From Moraxellaceae bacterium (GTDB taxonomy: Bacteria > Pseudomonadota > Gammaproteobacteria > Burkholderiales > Rhodocyclaceae), in the NCBI GenBank assembly GCA_031119205.1, contig JAVHYF010000013.1, positions 1 to 35,609 on the forward strand: a DNA stretch of 35,609 nucleotides, written 5' to 3'. The position numbers and the translations under genes are program-made. A model generated the notes under the pieces. The model did no database searches and had not been told where the DNA came from. It saw only the letters and a list, made by a program, of their open reading frames with translations. Below are positions 1 through 9,132 of the stretch, piece after piece; position 1 is the stretch's first letter; every line of letters begins with the position of its first letter.

Positions 1-1259
<1,259 letters not shown>

Positions 1260-1294
1260 GCGCGATGCGCTGCGAGATGCGGCGGAAAGCGAAG

Positions 1295-1327
1295 CTGTGC
1301 CCAGCCCGTCAGAAAGGACTGGCACAG
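1295..1327 (+). terminator. Hairpin downstream of gyrB, possible terminator
   Basis: CTGTGCCCAG (1295-1304) pairs with CTGGCACAG (1319-1327), leaving one bulged C and a 14-base loop. It starts 36 bases after the gyrB stop. No U-run follows, so it may be a Rho-assisted end or 3' stabiliser rather than an intrinsic terminator. Confidence 0.35.
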
Positions 1328-1399
1328 CCCTCGAACAGCTCCAGCGCACGCCGCGCCTGAGCGTGTCCGGCGCGCACTTCGGGCACGCGCGCCGCCGGC

Positions 1400-1849
1400 T
1401 CAGGCCTTGGCGCGTGGCTTCAGGCGGAAGCTGATCCCCATCCGGTTGAGGGCGTTCATGGCAGCGATGGTCAGCGTCAGGTCCACCAGGTCTTTCTCCC
1501 CGAACACCGCCGCAGCGGCCGCATAGGCCTCGTCCGATGCGTGCGTCTCGCTGACGCGGGTGACCTCCTCGGACCAGGCCAGCGCCGCGCGTTCCTGCTC
1601 GGTGAAGAGGTAGGCCGCCTCGTGCCACACGGGGACCAGCACGATCTTCTCGACCGACATCCCCTCCTGGATGAGATCCCGCGTGTGGATGTCGATGCAG
1701 TGCGCGCAGCCATTGAGTTGCGAGACCCGAAGAAAGACGAGGTGGACCAGTCCGCTCGGCAGGCTCGTCCCGGTCGTGACGAAGTGGTGCAGGGCGCCCA
1801 CGGCCTTTGCACCTTCGGGCGAGACGGCGAACCAATTTGCGCGTTGCAT
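1400..1849 (-). CDS. AhpD-like carboxymuconolactone decarboxylase family protein
   Basis: A protein of 149 residues in the AhpD/CMD superfamily of small helical proteins, often peroxidase-linked disulfide reductants. The motif NGCAHCIDIH gives the CxxC pair Cys48 and Cys51 with His55, the redox/proton-relay arrangement of AhpD-like proteins. An Ala-rich C-terminal half ends in MNALNRMGISFRLKP. I chose ATG 1849 because AAAGGA (1859-1864) lies nine bases upstream. ATGs at 1858 and 1867 are in frame but badly spaced from that site. It stands alone, convergent with gyrB; no ahpC is adjacent. The substrate is not predictable. Confidence 0.85.
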   Translation of the reverse strand: MQRANWFAVSPEGAKAVGALHHFVTTGTSLPSGLVHLVFLRVSQLNGCAHCIDIHTRDLIQEGMSVEKIVLVPVWHEAAYLFTEQERAALAWSEEVTRVSETHASDEAYAAAAAVFGEKDLVDLTLTIAAMNALNRMGISFRLKPRAKA

Positions 1850-2124
1850 GCGTTGCATTCCTTTCATGTGTGGAGGACGTGACAGCCGCGACGGGCCGGG
1901 CCATCGTGTGTGAGACGCGCGACGTCCAGTGTTTGTGACGGCTTCGGCGAGCCACCCGAAGACATCGTCCCTGCACCGCTGGAATGCCTCCGCGCTCCTC
2001 GACGCCGAAGTCGTGCTGCGCTTTGGCGATGGGGAAGGAGCGATCGCGAGCCCCCGCGGTGCCATCGCTGCCTGTGGCCGCGCCACCGGCGGGCGGCGTT
2101 GTCCCGCTCCTGGGGCGGTCGCGC

Positions 2125-2790
2125 TCAGCGCACGTACTGGCAGCCGAGCCTGAATTGCCGGTCGCGCGCGGTCTGGCGCCGGCCGCGGATGTCGTCCAGC
2201 GTTGCCGGGTCGTTGGGCTGACGGGCCCAGGCGTCGAGCTGGGCGATCAGCGCGGCCAGTGCACGGCATTCGGCGCCGGGGTCGACATCCACGTTGCGCG
2301 CCACCGCCTCTTCATGGGCCCGCTGCGCCTGCGCCGCCGCGCGGTTGCTGCGCACATGCGCGTCGCGCTGCTCGGGGGTGAGGCCGTCCGCGAGGTTGAG
2401 CCCCGGTTCGATGGCGACCTGCACCTGGCGCGCGCCCGCGGGGCATGGGCCATCGCCATAGCCCACCGTGCGGCCGTCCACGGTCACGCACTTGGCGATG
2501 GTGAGCGAGGCGGGGCGCGCAGGGACCGGCGGTGCAGGCAGTGCCGGCGCGGGAACAGCGGTGCGGGCGCCGACAGGCGCTGGAGGCAGCGCCGTACGCT
2601 GCTTCGCCCGCACGCGGGCGCGGTCGTGTTCCCACCACGCGTGGGCGCCCCACGCGGCCAGCCCCACCACCAGTGCGCCGGCAACGAGCCACAGCCAGCC
2701 GTGTTGCGCCGGCTGGGGCCGCAAGGCGCGCTCCCAACCCGCCGAGCGCCCACGGTGCGTGTCGAAAGGGTCGTTGTCGTGGAGCGGCAT
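2125..2790 (-). CDS. Single-pass membrane protein with a DUF4124-like Cys motif
   Basis: Not a characterised protein. The 221-residue product has a hydrophilic N-terminus, one membrane segment (about 32-52), a Pro/Ala-rich linker (67-95) and a globular part beginning AKCVTVDGRTVGYGDGPCP. That stretch resembles the DUF4124 motif of beta- and gammaproteobacterial envelope proteins (Cys, short strand, then G-D-x-P-C). Four Cys lie after the membrane segment, consistent with a periplasmic domain and disulfides. A helical stretch of about 140-200 follows. The start is uncertain: ATG 2790 gives a natural N-terminus, while an upstream GTG at 2829 is in frame; neither has a convincing ribosome site. 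Confidence 0.6.
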   Translation of the reverse strand: MPLHDNDPFDTHRGRSAGWERALRPQPAQHGWLWLVAGALVVGLAAWGAHAWWEHDRARVRAKQRTALPPAPVGARTAVPAPALPAPPVPARPASLTIAKCVTVDGRTVGYGDGPCPAGARQVQVAIEPGLNLADGLTPEQRDAHVRSNRAAAQAQRAHEEAVARNVDVDPGAECRALAALIAQLDAWARQPNDPATLDDIRGRRQTARDRQFRLGCQYVR

Positions 2791-3162
2791 CTCCGAAGTG
2801 TCGCCAGGAACGTGCGCGCCGGCGAACACCCTGCGACCCGTCGATGTGCCGCCCCGCAGGGGTGCCCCGGTCGCGCATCGGACTCACCAGCCTGATGCAC
2901 CCATGTCAGCCGCGACGCCCTGATTGTTTCCATCCCGTGAACGCACTGGCTCGCAGGCATGCGGGTTTTTACTTAGTTCGCGGCGCACAATTCATTCCAA
3001 CAGAGCAGCAGCCGACAACAACCAACCAACAGGTTCGACGGTTGCTCTGGGTGAGCCAGGCCCGCTGCGGTGGCCGCCCCAGCCGAAGAGATGAACTTCG
3101 GCCAGGACGGCGCCCCCCGATACCGGTTCGAAATTCATCCACTGACTTCGAAGGAAACTGTC
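2791..3162. other. Intergenic region, 372 bp
   Basis: A divergent spacer between the membrane protein gene and the small secreted protein gene. It has an A/T-richer stretch around 2960-3020 where promoters for either gene could lie, but I could not pick a convincing -35/-10 pair. The ribosome site AAGGAA of the rightward gene is at 3151-3156. No RNA gene or repeat was recognised. Confidence 0.5.
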
Positions 3163-3534
3163 ATGAAGACCTCTCAAATCCTCGGCGCGATCGTTCTCTC
3201 GGTGCTCGGCGTGGCCAGCGCCTCGGCCGAAACCTACCAGGGCGTGCAGACTGTGAACTCGGTGCGCACCCGCGCCGAAGTGGCCGCCGAAGGCGCGCAG
3301 ATCGCCCGCGCCGGCAACGTGTACGGCGACGTGGCCCAGGCTGGCGTGACGCCGGCCCGCACCTCGGCGCTGGCCCGTGCCGACCTGCGCAACGAAGCGG
3401 TCGCCACCGCCCGCGCCGGCAACATCTACGGCGACGGCGCGCAGCAAGGCGTGCTGGCCCTGGCCGGCCAGCGCGATCGCGCCGAAGTGCGTGCCGAAGC
3501 CCGCGCCGCCGCACGCGCGCCCGAGCTGTTCTGA
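3163..3534 (+). CDS. Small secreted DUF4148-like repeat protein
   Basis: A 123-residue protein with a Sec signal peptide (MKTSQILGAIVLSVLGVASASA, cleavage near 22) and a mature part built of imperfect repeats. The units RAEVAAEGAQIARAGNVYGD and RNEAVATARAGNIYGDGAQQ are each followed by GV, and a partial third unit starts RAEVRAEARAAA. This pattern is familiar from abundant small periplasmic proteins of Comamonadaceae and Burkholderiaceae, often labelled DUF4148; their function is unknown. The start is supported by AAGGAA six bases upstream. An intrinsic terminator follows, so the gene is monocistronic. Confidence 0.8.
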   Translation: MKTSQILGAIVLSVLGVASASAETYQGVQTVNSVRTRAEVAAEGAQIARAGNVYGDVAQAGVTPARTSALARADLRNEAVATARAGNIYGDGAQQGVLALAGQRDRAEVRAEARAAARAPELF

Positions 3535-3583
3535 TCGGCCGCTCCGCGCGCAGCACGGCCCGGCCGTGCAGGCGCGATGCACG

Positions 3584-3618
3584 AAGCCCGTCACCCCCCG
3601 GTGACGGGCTTTTTCTTT
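3584..3618 (+). terminator. Intrinsic terminator
   Basis: AAGCCCGTCACC (3584-3595) and GGTGACGGGCTT (3600-3611) form a perfect 12-bp stem with a CCCC loop, followed by TTTCTTT. It ends the transcript of the small repeat protein 49 bases after its stop. Confidence 0.9.
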
Positions 3619-3751
3619 GCCCCTCGACGGGCCGAATCGTGGAAGTGCAATCGGCCGCCAGCGCACGCCAGCCGGGCGCTGGCACCCAACTCGTCACGTT
3701 CGTGACGATCTGCGGGAGGGCGCCGGCACCATCCCGCGTGCCGCCCGCCGG

Positions 3752-4063
3752 TCAGCGCAGCGGCAGCTTGTTGGTGAAGGTGGCAATGGTCTGCGCCAGC
3801 CGCGCGACGCCGCCGGTGCCGCTGGCCGCGCGGCCGACGAGCGCGCCGCCGGCCGCCGCCTTGGCGAGCTTGCCGATCACGGAGCGGCTGCGGCCCGCCG
3901 AGAGCAGCAGCAGCACGCCCACCCCCAGCACGATGGCGTGTTCGCCGGGGAAGTCGGGACGCTTCGCATCGGCCTCTTTCAAGGCCTGCAGCCACGGCTT
4001 GCGGGGGGCGGCGGCAGACACGCTGGGGTCGGCCAGGTCGACGGGGTCTTGCGAGGGGGTCAT
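3752..4063 (-). CDS. Small hypothetical protein with one hydrophobic segment
   Basis: Unrecognised. The 103-residue product has a charged N-terminal half (DPVDLADPSV, RKPWLQALKEADAKRPDFPGEH) and then a hydrophobic stretch AIVLGVGVLLLLSAGRSRS (about 44-62). A Gly/Ala-rich tail ends TNKLPLR. This could be a single membrane pass with an amphipathic C-terminal helix, as in small inner-membrane or stress proteins. Two in-frame ATGs (4063 and 4069) are possible; AGAAG six bases before 4063 favours the shorter form. It lies downstream of xthA on the same strand across a spacer of about 160 bp. Confidence 0.6.
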   Translation of the reverse strand: MTPSQDPVDLADPSVSAAAPRKPWLQALKEADAKRPDFPGEHAIVLGVGVLLLLSAGRSRSVIGKLAKAAAGGALVGRAASGTGGVARLAQTIATFTNKLPLR

Positions 4064-4224
4064 GGGCATCTTCTCTTCGTCTTCGTGAAGGTCGCGGGGC
4101 TCGCCGGCTCGATCGGCCGGGCCGTGGCCGCCTGCGGATGCGCAGATTCTTCCGCAAGCCCACGGTGCCCCGCGAAGCGCCGGGCCGCATGCCGCCGTAG
4201 GCCGCCGCGCCGGCGGGCGCGACC

Positions 4225-5010
4225 TCAAGCGCGGGGCAGCGCGAGTTCGACCCAGGCCGGCGCGTGGTCGCTGGCGCCGGGCTGGCCGCGCACCTCGCGG
4301 TCCACCCCGGCGGCGCGCAGGGCGGGCAACAGGTCGGGGCTGAGCAGCAGATGGTCGATGCGCAGCCCGGCATTGCGCGGCCAGCGCTGGCGCCAGTAGT
4401 CCCAGAAGGTGTAGATGCGCTCGTCGGGATGCAGGGCGCGGATGGCGTCGGTCCAGCCCTGGGCCAGCAGGCGCTGCCAGGCGGCGCGGCTCTCGGGCTG
4501 CAGCAGGGCATCGTCCTGCCAGGAGGCGGGGTTGTAGATGTCCAGGTCGGTGGGCACGACGTTGAAGTCGCCCGCCAGCACGGTGGGCAGCCCGCCCGCC
4601 AGCAGGCGCCTGGCATGCGCGTTGAAGCGCTCGAACCAGGCGAGCTTGTAGTCGAACTTCGGCCCGGGCTGGGGATTGCCGTTGGGCAGGTAGAGGCAGC
4701 CGACGGTCACGCCGTCGACCACCGCCTCGAGGTAGCGCGCCTGCGTGTCGCCGGGCAGCGGGTCGGGCAGGCCGCGGCCGGTCTCGAGCGGCACCTGGCC
4801 ACGCGCCAGGATGGCGACGCCGTTCCAGCTGGGCTGGCCGTGGAAGAGCGCGCCGTAGCCGGCCTCGGCGAAGGCGGCGGCAGGAAAGCGCGCGTCGGGC
4901 GACTTGAGCTCCTGCAGGCAGGCGACGTCGGGCTGCGCCGTGTCCAGCCAGTCGAGCACCCGCGGCAGGCGTCCGTTCACGCCGTTGACATTGAAGGTCG
5001 CGATCTTCAT
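4225..5010 (-). CDS. xthA: Exodeoxyribonuclease III (AP endonuclease)
   Basis: A 261-residue member of the endonuclease/exonuclease/phosphatase superfamily, subfamily ExoIII. It cleaves DNA 5' to abasic sites and degrades 3' ends in base-excision repair. Visible motifs in order are MKIATFNVNGVNGRL (Asn7 metal region), CLQELK (Glu34), GCLYLPNGNP, AGDFNVVPTDLDIYNP (the Asp/Asn pair of the active site), TFWDYWRQRWPRNAGLRIDHLLLS, and SDHAPAWVEL near the end, which carries the catalytic Asp-His. Length is normal. The start ATG is unambiguous because the family begins M-K-I-A-T-F-N. The long upstream spacer suggests it has its own promoter. Confidence 0.95.
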   Translation of the reverse strand: MKIATFNVNGVNGRLPRVLDWLDTAQPDVACLQELKSPDARFPAAAFAEAGYGALFHGQPSWNGVAILARGQVPLETGRGLPDPLPGDTQARYLEAVVDGVTVGCLYLPNGNPQPGPKFDYKLAWFERFNAHARRLLAGGLPTVLAGDFNVVPTDLDIYNPASWQDDALLQPESRAAWQRLLAQGWTDAIRALHPDERIYTFWDYWRQRWPRNAGLRIDHLLLSPDLLPALRAAGVDREVRGQPGASDHAPAWVELALPRA

Positions 5011-5170
5011 GGCCCCGATGCTCGCGCAAGCGCGCGGGCTGCGCTGTCGGCGGGCACGCTGGCCCGGCGATGCACCGCGGCCGTGCCTGGGCGGGGGCGC
5101 GGTGCGCCCCGTCCGAGCGCCCCAGCGAAATCGTCAACTTCTTGTGACAAAGTGGTTGAAACGCCCACCA

Positions 5171-5200
5171 GGCGGGCGCGAGCAGCTATCAAAAAGAGAG
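5171..5200. repeat. Candidate dispersed comamonad intergenic motif
   Basis: GCGAGCAGCTATCAAAAAG within 5171-5200 is a sequence I recall many times in intergenic DNA of Comamonadaceae. A looser relative, GATGCTCCTGATTTCATAGC, occurs at 7071-7090. The attribution rests on memory only; within this window there is no second exact copy. Confidence 0.3.
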
Positions 5201-5293
5201 CGTTCGCGTAAACGATAGGGTGCGCCCGACTCTTGCTAAACAGAATCGGCGGCGGCGCATTCGTGCCCCGCCTTCCGATCCGAGCGCCCCAGG

Positions 5294-5356
5294 GCCGGGC
5301 TCCGCCCCGCCCGCCCCCCGAGGGGGGCAAGACAACTGGGGGCGGCCCGGCGTTTT
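5294..5356 (+). promoter_or_regulatory. Leader stem-loop with T-run before the secreted-protein gene
   Basis: Outer arms GCCGGGC (5294-5300) and GCCCGGC (5345-5351) enclose an inner perfect hairpin, GCCCCCC-GA-GGGGGGC (5313-5328), and are followed by GTTTT (5352-5356). The form is that of an intrinsic terminator, but it points into the gene starting at 5378 and no rightward gene lies before it. It could be an attenuator in that gene's leader or a block to stray rightward transcription. Confidence 0.45.
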
Positions 5357-5377
5357 CTTGAGAGGATGTCCATCGCC

Positions 5378-5875
5378 ATGAAGCTGTTCCGCCTGTCCTG
5401 CCCCGCCGCCGCCCTGGTGCTGGGTGCCGCCGCCCTGGGCCTGTCGTCTGCCGCGCATGCGGTGATGGCGAACCCGCCGATCCAGATGGCGCCGCAGGGC
5501 GTCGAGTTCATGTGCGGCGGCAAGAACAAGGACGAGATCGCCTTCATGGAGATGGTGGCGCCGCGCTGGGCCGCCACCTTCGAGTTCGCCGTCTCGCGCG
5601 GACCGCGCGGGCAGTTCCCGGAATCGGTCGAGGTGAAGGTGATCGACAAGTACACCGGCGCCGAGGTGATGCAGGCCGCCTCCAGCGGCCCCTTCATGCT
5701 CGCGCGGCTGGAGCCCGGCACCTACGACGTGCAGGCCACGCTGGGCAACCTCACGCTCACGCAGACGGTGAACGTGGCGCTGGGCGTGCCGGGGCGTGCG
5801 CTGTTCCTGTGGCCGTCGAATTTCGACATGGCGGCCGCCACGATGCCGCGCCAGGCCGTCGCGCAGGGCAAGTAG
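5378..5875 (+). CDS. Secreted protein, tandem paralog 1
   Basis: A 165-residue exported protein with a signal peptide (about 1-28, ending SSAAHA). The mature start, NPPIQMAPQGVEFMCGGKNKDE, is shared with the next gene. The middle (PRWAATFEFAVSR) and the segment SGPFMLARLEPGTYDVQATL read like a beta-sandwich carboxypeptidase-regulatory/Cna-B-like fold, where P-G-x-Y is typical. No catalytic residues are evident. The start is placed at ATG 5378 (MKLFRLS); an in-frame ATG at 5366 abuts the GAGAGG site and is less likely. Function is unknown; it is probably periplasmic or surface-exposed. Confidence 0.8.
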   Translation: MKLFRLSCPAAALVLGAAALGLSSAAHAVMANPPIQMAPQGVEFMCGGKNKDEIAFMEMVAPRWAATFEFAVSRGPRGQFPESVEVKVIDKYTGAEVMQAASSGPFMLARLEPGTYDVQATLGNLTLTQTVNVALGVPGRALFLWPSNFDMAAATMPRQAVAQGK

Positions 5876-6007
5876 CGGCCGCGGCGCCGGGCGGGCGCCT
5901 CGATCTTTAAGCAAGTCCTAAGGCACGCGGGCCACAGTCGGTCCCGTGGTCGCCGCCCTGTTCGTTCATCGCCCCGGCCACCCGAACCCGAACGAAAGGA
6001 ATCCATC

Positions 6008-6514
6008 ATGGCTCGCAAGCTTTCCCATGCACGCCCCGTCGTGGGCACCCTCATGCTGTGCGCCGGTGCGCTGTTCGGCGCGCTGTATGCCGGCACCGCG
6101 GTGCACGCCGCCACCTACAACCCGCCGATCCAGATGACCAAGGCCGGCGTGGAGTACATGAGCGGTGGCATCGGGCACGACGAGGCCCAACTCATGGAGA
6201 CCGTCGAACCGCGCTGGCCGGCGAGCTTCGAGTTCGCCGTGAAGGACCACCAGAAAGCGGACTTCGCCGCCGATGTGCGCGTGACGGTGCGCAACGCCGA
6301 GACCGGCGCCGTGGTGCTCGACCGCGTCGACGCGCACGGCCCCTTCATGGTCGCTCGCCTCGACAAGGGCCGCTACCAGGTCGACGCGACGCTGGCCGGC
6401 CAGACGCTGCAGCAGGACATCACGGTCAACGGCACCGGCCCGGCCAAGGCGCTGTTCCTGTTCCCGGCCGGCACCGATATGGCGAGCAACGCCGTCGCGC
6501 CGGCGGCGCGCTGA
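6008..6514 (+). CDS. Secreted protein, tandem paralog 2
   Basis: A 168-residue paralog of the preceding gene, 132 bp downstream. Shared blocks are NPPIQM, GVEYMSGGIGHDE, EPRWPASFEFAV, GPFMVARLDKGRYQVDATLAG and KALFLFPAGTDMA. The signal peptide runs to about residue 34 (AVHA). A clear site AAAGGAA lies before the ATG. The spacer of 132 bp could carry its own promoter. The two copies have diverged considerably outside the blocks, so the duplication is old. Paralog 1 has a Cys in FMCGG where this copy has Ser (YMSGG). Confidence 0.8.
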   Translation: MARKLSHARPVVGTLMLCAGALFGALYAGTAVHAATYNPPIQMTKAGVEYMSGGIGHDEAQLMETVEPRWPASFEFAVKDHQKADFAADVRVTVRNAETGAVVLDRVDAHGPFMVARLDKGRYQVDATLAGQTLQQDITVNGTGPAKALFLFPAGTDMASNAVAPAAR

Positions 6515-6552
6515 GCCTCGGCTGAACGCCAGGCCCGCCCGAGCGCCCGACC

Positions 6553-6942
6553 ATGCTGCAGCGACGCCCGGACGGGCCGGCCCCGCCCAGGCACCTGCGT
6601 GCCATCGCCCCCGCCGCCGACGGGCCGGCCGCGGCAGACCCCCCGCCGCGCGGGCTGTCGGCCCACATCCTGCCGACCTCGGCCACGATGATCGGCGTGT
6701 GCATGACCGTGCTGTCGATCGGCCACCTGCGCCGCGGCGGCGACTCGCGCGTGGTGCTCGACAAGCTGCTGGCCGTCGACGCGCTGATCTTCCTCACCAG
6801 CGCCGTGCTGTCCTTCATGTCGATGCGCAGCCGGCGCGCCGGCCGGCCGCAGCGCTACGAGGGCTGGGCCGAGAGCGTGTTCCTGCTCGGGCTCGGCGTG
6901 CTGGCGCTGGCCGCGGTGGTGCTGGCCTTCGCGATCGAGTGA
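6553..6942 (+). CDS. Small integral membrane protein
   Basis: Unrecognised. The 129-residue product has a Pro/Ala-rich N-terminal tail of about 40 residues and then three hydrophobic segments: about 43-56 (TSATMIGVCMTVLSIG), 75-90 (ALIFLTSAVLSFMSM) and 108-127 (SVFLLGLGVLALAAVVLAFA). A basic loop, RSRRAGRPQRYEG, lies between the last two. The start is unsure because no ribosome site precedes ATG 6553; ATG 6688 would give just the membrane core. It follows the secreted pair by 38 bp and may be co-transcribed with it. Confidence 0.6.
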   Translation: MLQRRPDGPAPPRHLRAIAPAADGPAAADPPPRGLSAHILPTSATMIGVCMTVLSIGHLRRGGDSRVVLDKLLAVDALIFLTSAVLSFMSMRSRRAGRPQRYEGWAESVFLLGLGVLALAAVVLAFAIE

Positions 6943-7184
6943 GCTGCGCGCTCGGCGGGCCGTCCGCAGGACTTCTCGTTTTCCATCTTTTCTCCGGCAC
7001 AGCGCTGTGGCAGACGGCGCGAGAACGCTTCAAGCCAAATCGGGCCGAAGCGCCCGCCGGACGGGCGTGAGATGCTCCTGATTTCATAGCAAAACCACGC
7101 GCCGCCACGTGAGTGGCCGTCGGCCCTGCGCGATGCAGCCCGAGCGCAATCGTCGTATGCTGCGCTGCAGCAAACCGGACCCCC

Positions 7185-8378
7185 ATGCCCCTCGCCCCCC
7201 TGACCCTCCTGACCACGTTGCTGCACGTGTTCATCGGCCTGCGCCTCGTGCCGGCGCTGGCGGGGGTGACGACGGGCTGGCCGCTGGTCGTGGTGCTGCT
7301 CGTGGTGTCGGCGTTCACCATGCCGCTGCCCTTCCTGCGCCGCCGGGGGCCCAGGCACGGATGGCCGGCCGCGCTGCAGTGGCTGGGTCTGCTGTCGATG
7401 GGCTGGTTCTCTTCGCTGCTGCTGCTGACGCTGGCGCGCGACGCCGGGCTGCTGCTGGCGTGGGGTGGCAGCTGGGCGCTCGGCGCCACGCCGGACTGGC
7501 CGCGCTGGCAGGGGCTGAGCGCGCTGGGCGCGGTGGCGCTGGCCACGGCCGTGTCGGTGGTCGGCTTCTTCAACGCGCGCCGCACGGCGCCCGTGCGGCG
7601 GGTCGAGGTGCCGATCGAAGGGCTGCCCTCGCAGCTGCGCGGTTTCACCATCGCGCAGCTGAGCGACATCCACGTCGGCCCGACGATCCGCCAGCGCTAC
7701 ATCCAGCGCATCGTCGACACGGTGAACGGCCTGGGCGCCGACATGGTGGCCATCACCGGCGACCTGGTCGACGGCACCGTGCCCGAGCTGCGCGAGCACA
7801 TCGCGCCGCTGGCCCAGCTGCGCGCGCGGCACGGCACCTTCGTCGTCACCGGCAACCACGAGTACTACGCCGGCGCCCATGCCTGGATCGACGAGCTGCG
7901 GCGCCTGGGCCTGCGCGTGCTGCTCAACGAGCACGTGGTGCTGCAGACGCGCAACGTGCACGGCGCGCAGACCGACGAGGAGATCCTCGAGAGCGCCTTG
8001 GTGGTGGCCGGCGTGACCGACTACACCGCCGGCCATTTCGACGCGTCGCACGCCAGCGACCCGCAGCGCGCGGTGCGCGACGCGCCGCCGCTGGTGCACA
8101 CGCGGGTGCTGCTCGCGCACCAGCCACGCAGCGCGCCGGCCGCGGCCGAGGCGGGCTTCCAGCTGCAGCTGTCGGGCCACACGCACGGCGGGCAGTTCTT
8201 TCCCTGGAACCTGTTCGTGCCGCTGCAGCAGCCCTTCACGGCGGGCCTGCACCGGCTGCACGAGATGTGGGTCTACGTGAGCCGCGGCACCGGCTACTGG
8301 GGCCCGCCCAAGCGCTTCGGCGCACCGTCCGAGATCGCGCTTATCACATTGACGCGGCCCCGTCCGGCGGCGCGCTGA
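7185..8378 (+). CDS. Membrane-anchored calcineurin-like metallophosphoesterase
   Basis: A 397-residue protein with three or four N-terminal membrane segments (about 5-130) followed by a metallophosphatase domain. The di-metal signature is complete: DIH (Asp161, His163), GDLVDG (Asp193), GNHE (223-226), AHQP (311-314) and GHTHGGQ (331-337). This resembles YkuE/YaeI-type enzymes, some of which hydrolyse UDP-2,3-diacylglucosamine or other phosphodiesters; the substrate here cannot be assigned. The start ATG 7185 has no strong ribosome site, but it begins immediately before the first membrane segment. The segment 6943-7184 upstream is non-coding. Confidence 0.9.
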   Translation: MPLAPLTLLTTLLHVFIGLRLVPALAGVTTGWPLVVVLLVVSAFTMPLPFLRRRGPRHGWPAALQWLGLLSMGWFSSLLLLTLARDAGLLLAWGGSWALGATPDWPRWQGLSALGAVALATAVSVVGFFNARRTAPVRRVEVPIEGLPSQLRGFTIAQLSDIHVGPTIRQRYIQRIVDTVNGLGADMVAITGDLVDGTVPELREHIAPLAQLRARHGTFVVTGNHEYYAGAHAWIDELRRLGLRVLLNEHVVLQTRNVHGAQTDEEILESALVVAGVTDYTAGHFDASHASDPQRAVRDAPPLVHTRVLLAHQPRSAPAAAEAGFQLQLSGHTHGGQFFPWNLFVPLQQPFTAGLHRLHEMWVYVSRGTGYWGPPKRFGAPSEIALITLTRPRPAAR

Positions 8379-8500
8379 TCGGCCCTTCCCGGCCACGTCC
8401 TACCGGGGAAATCGGCGAGGCGGAAAGCACCGCACGCAGCGGCTGCCCATACTCCCTGAACCGTAGCTGAATGAAACAGCCGGTTGCAGGAATCCTCAAG

Positions 8501-9061
8501 ATGCACAACAACAGGATGACGATGGCCGCCGCGCTGCTGGCGCTGGCCGCCACCGGCGCGGCCGCGCAGGGCAGGCAGGACGCCTCGCCCGCCGTGTATG
8601 TCGAAGGTGGGCAGACCCTGCACGGCAGCGGCAACAGCCAGATGGCCGGCATCGGCGTGATGCTGCCCTGGGCGCCCAACCCGTCGTGGCAAGGCGGTGC
8701 GCGGTCCTTCTACTGGGATCTGTTCGCGAGCCAGTGGCGCGGGCCCTACGAGGGCGAGCGACGCAGCATCTCGCAGATCGGGGCCATCGCGACCTGGCGC
8801 TACCGTTTCGACGGCGGCGCCTCGCCCTGGTTCGTCGAGGCCGGCATCGGCGCCAGCGTGATGGACCGGCTCTACCGCACCGACGGGCGCAGCTTCAGCA
8901 CCACCTTCCAGTTCACCGAGGCGATCGGCGCGGGCTACAGCTTCGGCACCCACGGCCGGCACGAGCTGTCGCTGCGGCTGCAGCACTTCTCCAACGCGGG
9001 CATCAAGAAGCCCAACCCGGGCGAGAACTTCGTGCGACTGCGCTACGCCTACCGCTTCTGA
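8501..9061 (+). CDS. pagL: PagL-like lipid A 3-O-deacylase
   Basis: An outer-membrane eight-strand beta-barrel esterase that removes an acyl chain from position 3 of lipid A. The 186-residue product has a signal peptide (ending TGAAAQ), alternating barrel strands, and the family C-terminal block LRLQHFSNAGIKKPNPGENF. In that block His162 and Ser164 match the catalytic His-Ser of PagL, and Glu175 is the likely third member. The last residue is Phe after RLRYAYRF, as expected for Bam-inserted barrels. The start is placed at ATG 8501, with AGGAA eight bases upstream; ATG 8471 would add ten residues. Confidence 0.85.
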   Translation: MHNNRMTMAAALLALAATGAAAQGRQDASPAVYVEGGQTLHGSGNSQMAGIGVMLPWAPNPSWQGGARSFYWDLFASQWRGPYEGERRSISQIGAIATWRYRFDGGASPWFVEAGIGASVMDRLYRTDGRSFSTTFQFTEAIGAGYSFGTHGRHELSLRLQHFSNAGIKKPNPGENFVRLRYAYRF

Positions 9062-9132
9062 GCGAGGGCCATGGCGCCCGCGCCGCGGGCCGCCTACGAT
9101 GCGGCTCTTTCGGAAGAGTCGAGGAGCGGACG

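Larger units (their letters stand above)
5011..5377. other. Intergenic region, 367 bp, divergent
   Basis: This separates xthA (leftward) from the tandem secreted pair (rightward). Two things are visible. The stretch 5171-5200 contains GCGAGCAGCTATCAAAA, which I recall as a dispersed intergenic motif of comamonads. A long stem-loop with a T-run lies at 5294-5356 just before the rightward gene. The A/T-richer stretch 5125-5245 is the likely place for promoters in both directions, but no pair of hexamers stood out. Confidence 0.5.

Noticed and set aside
1984-2895. Open frame on the plus strand across the DUF4124-like gene
   Set aside because: The opposite-strand product has a membrane segment and a Cys motif, while this one has none and shows shadow composition.
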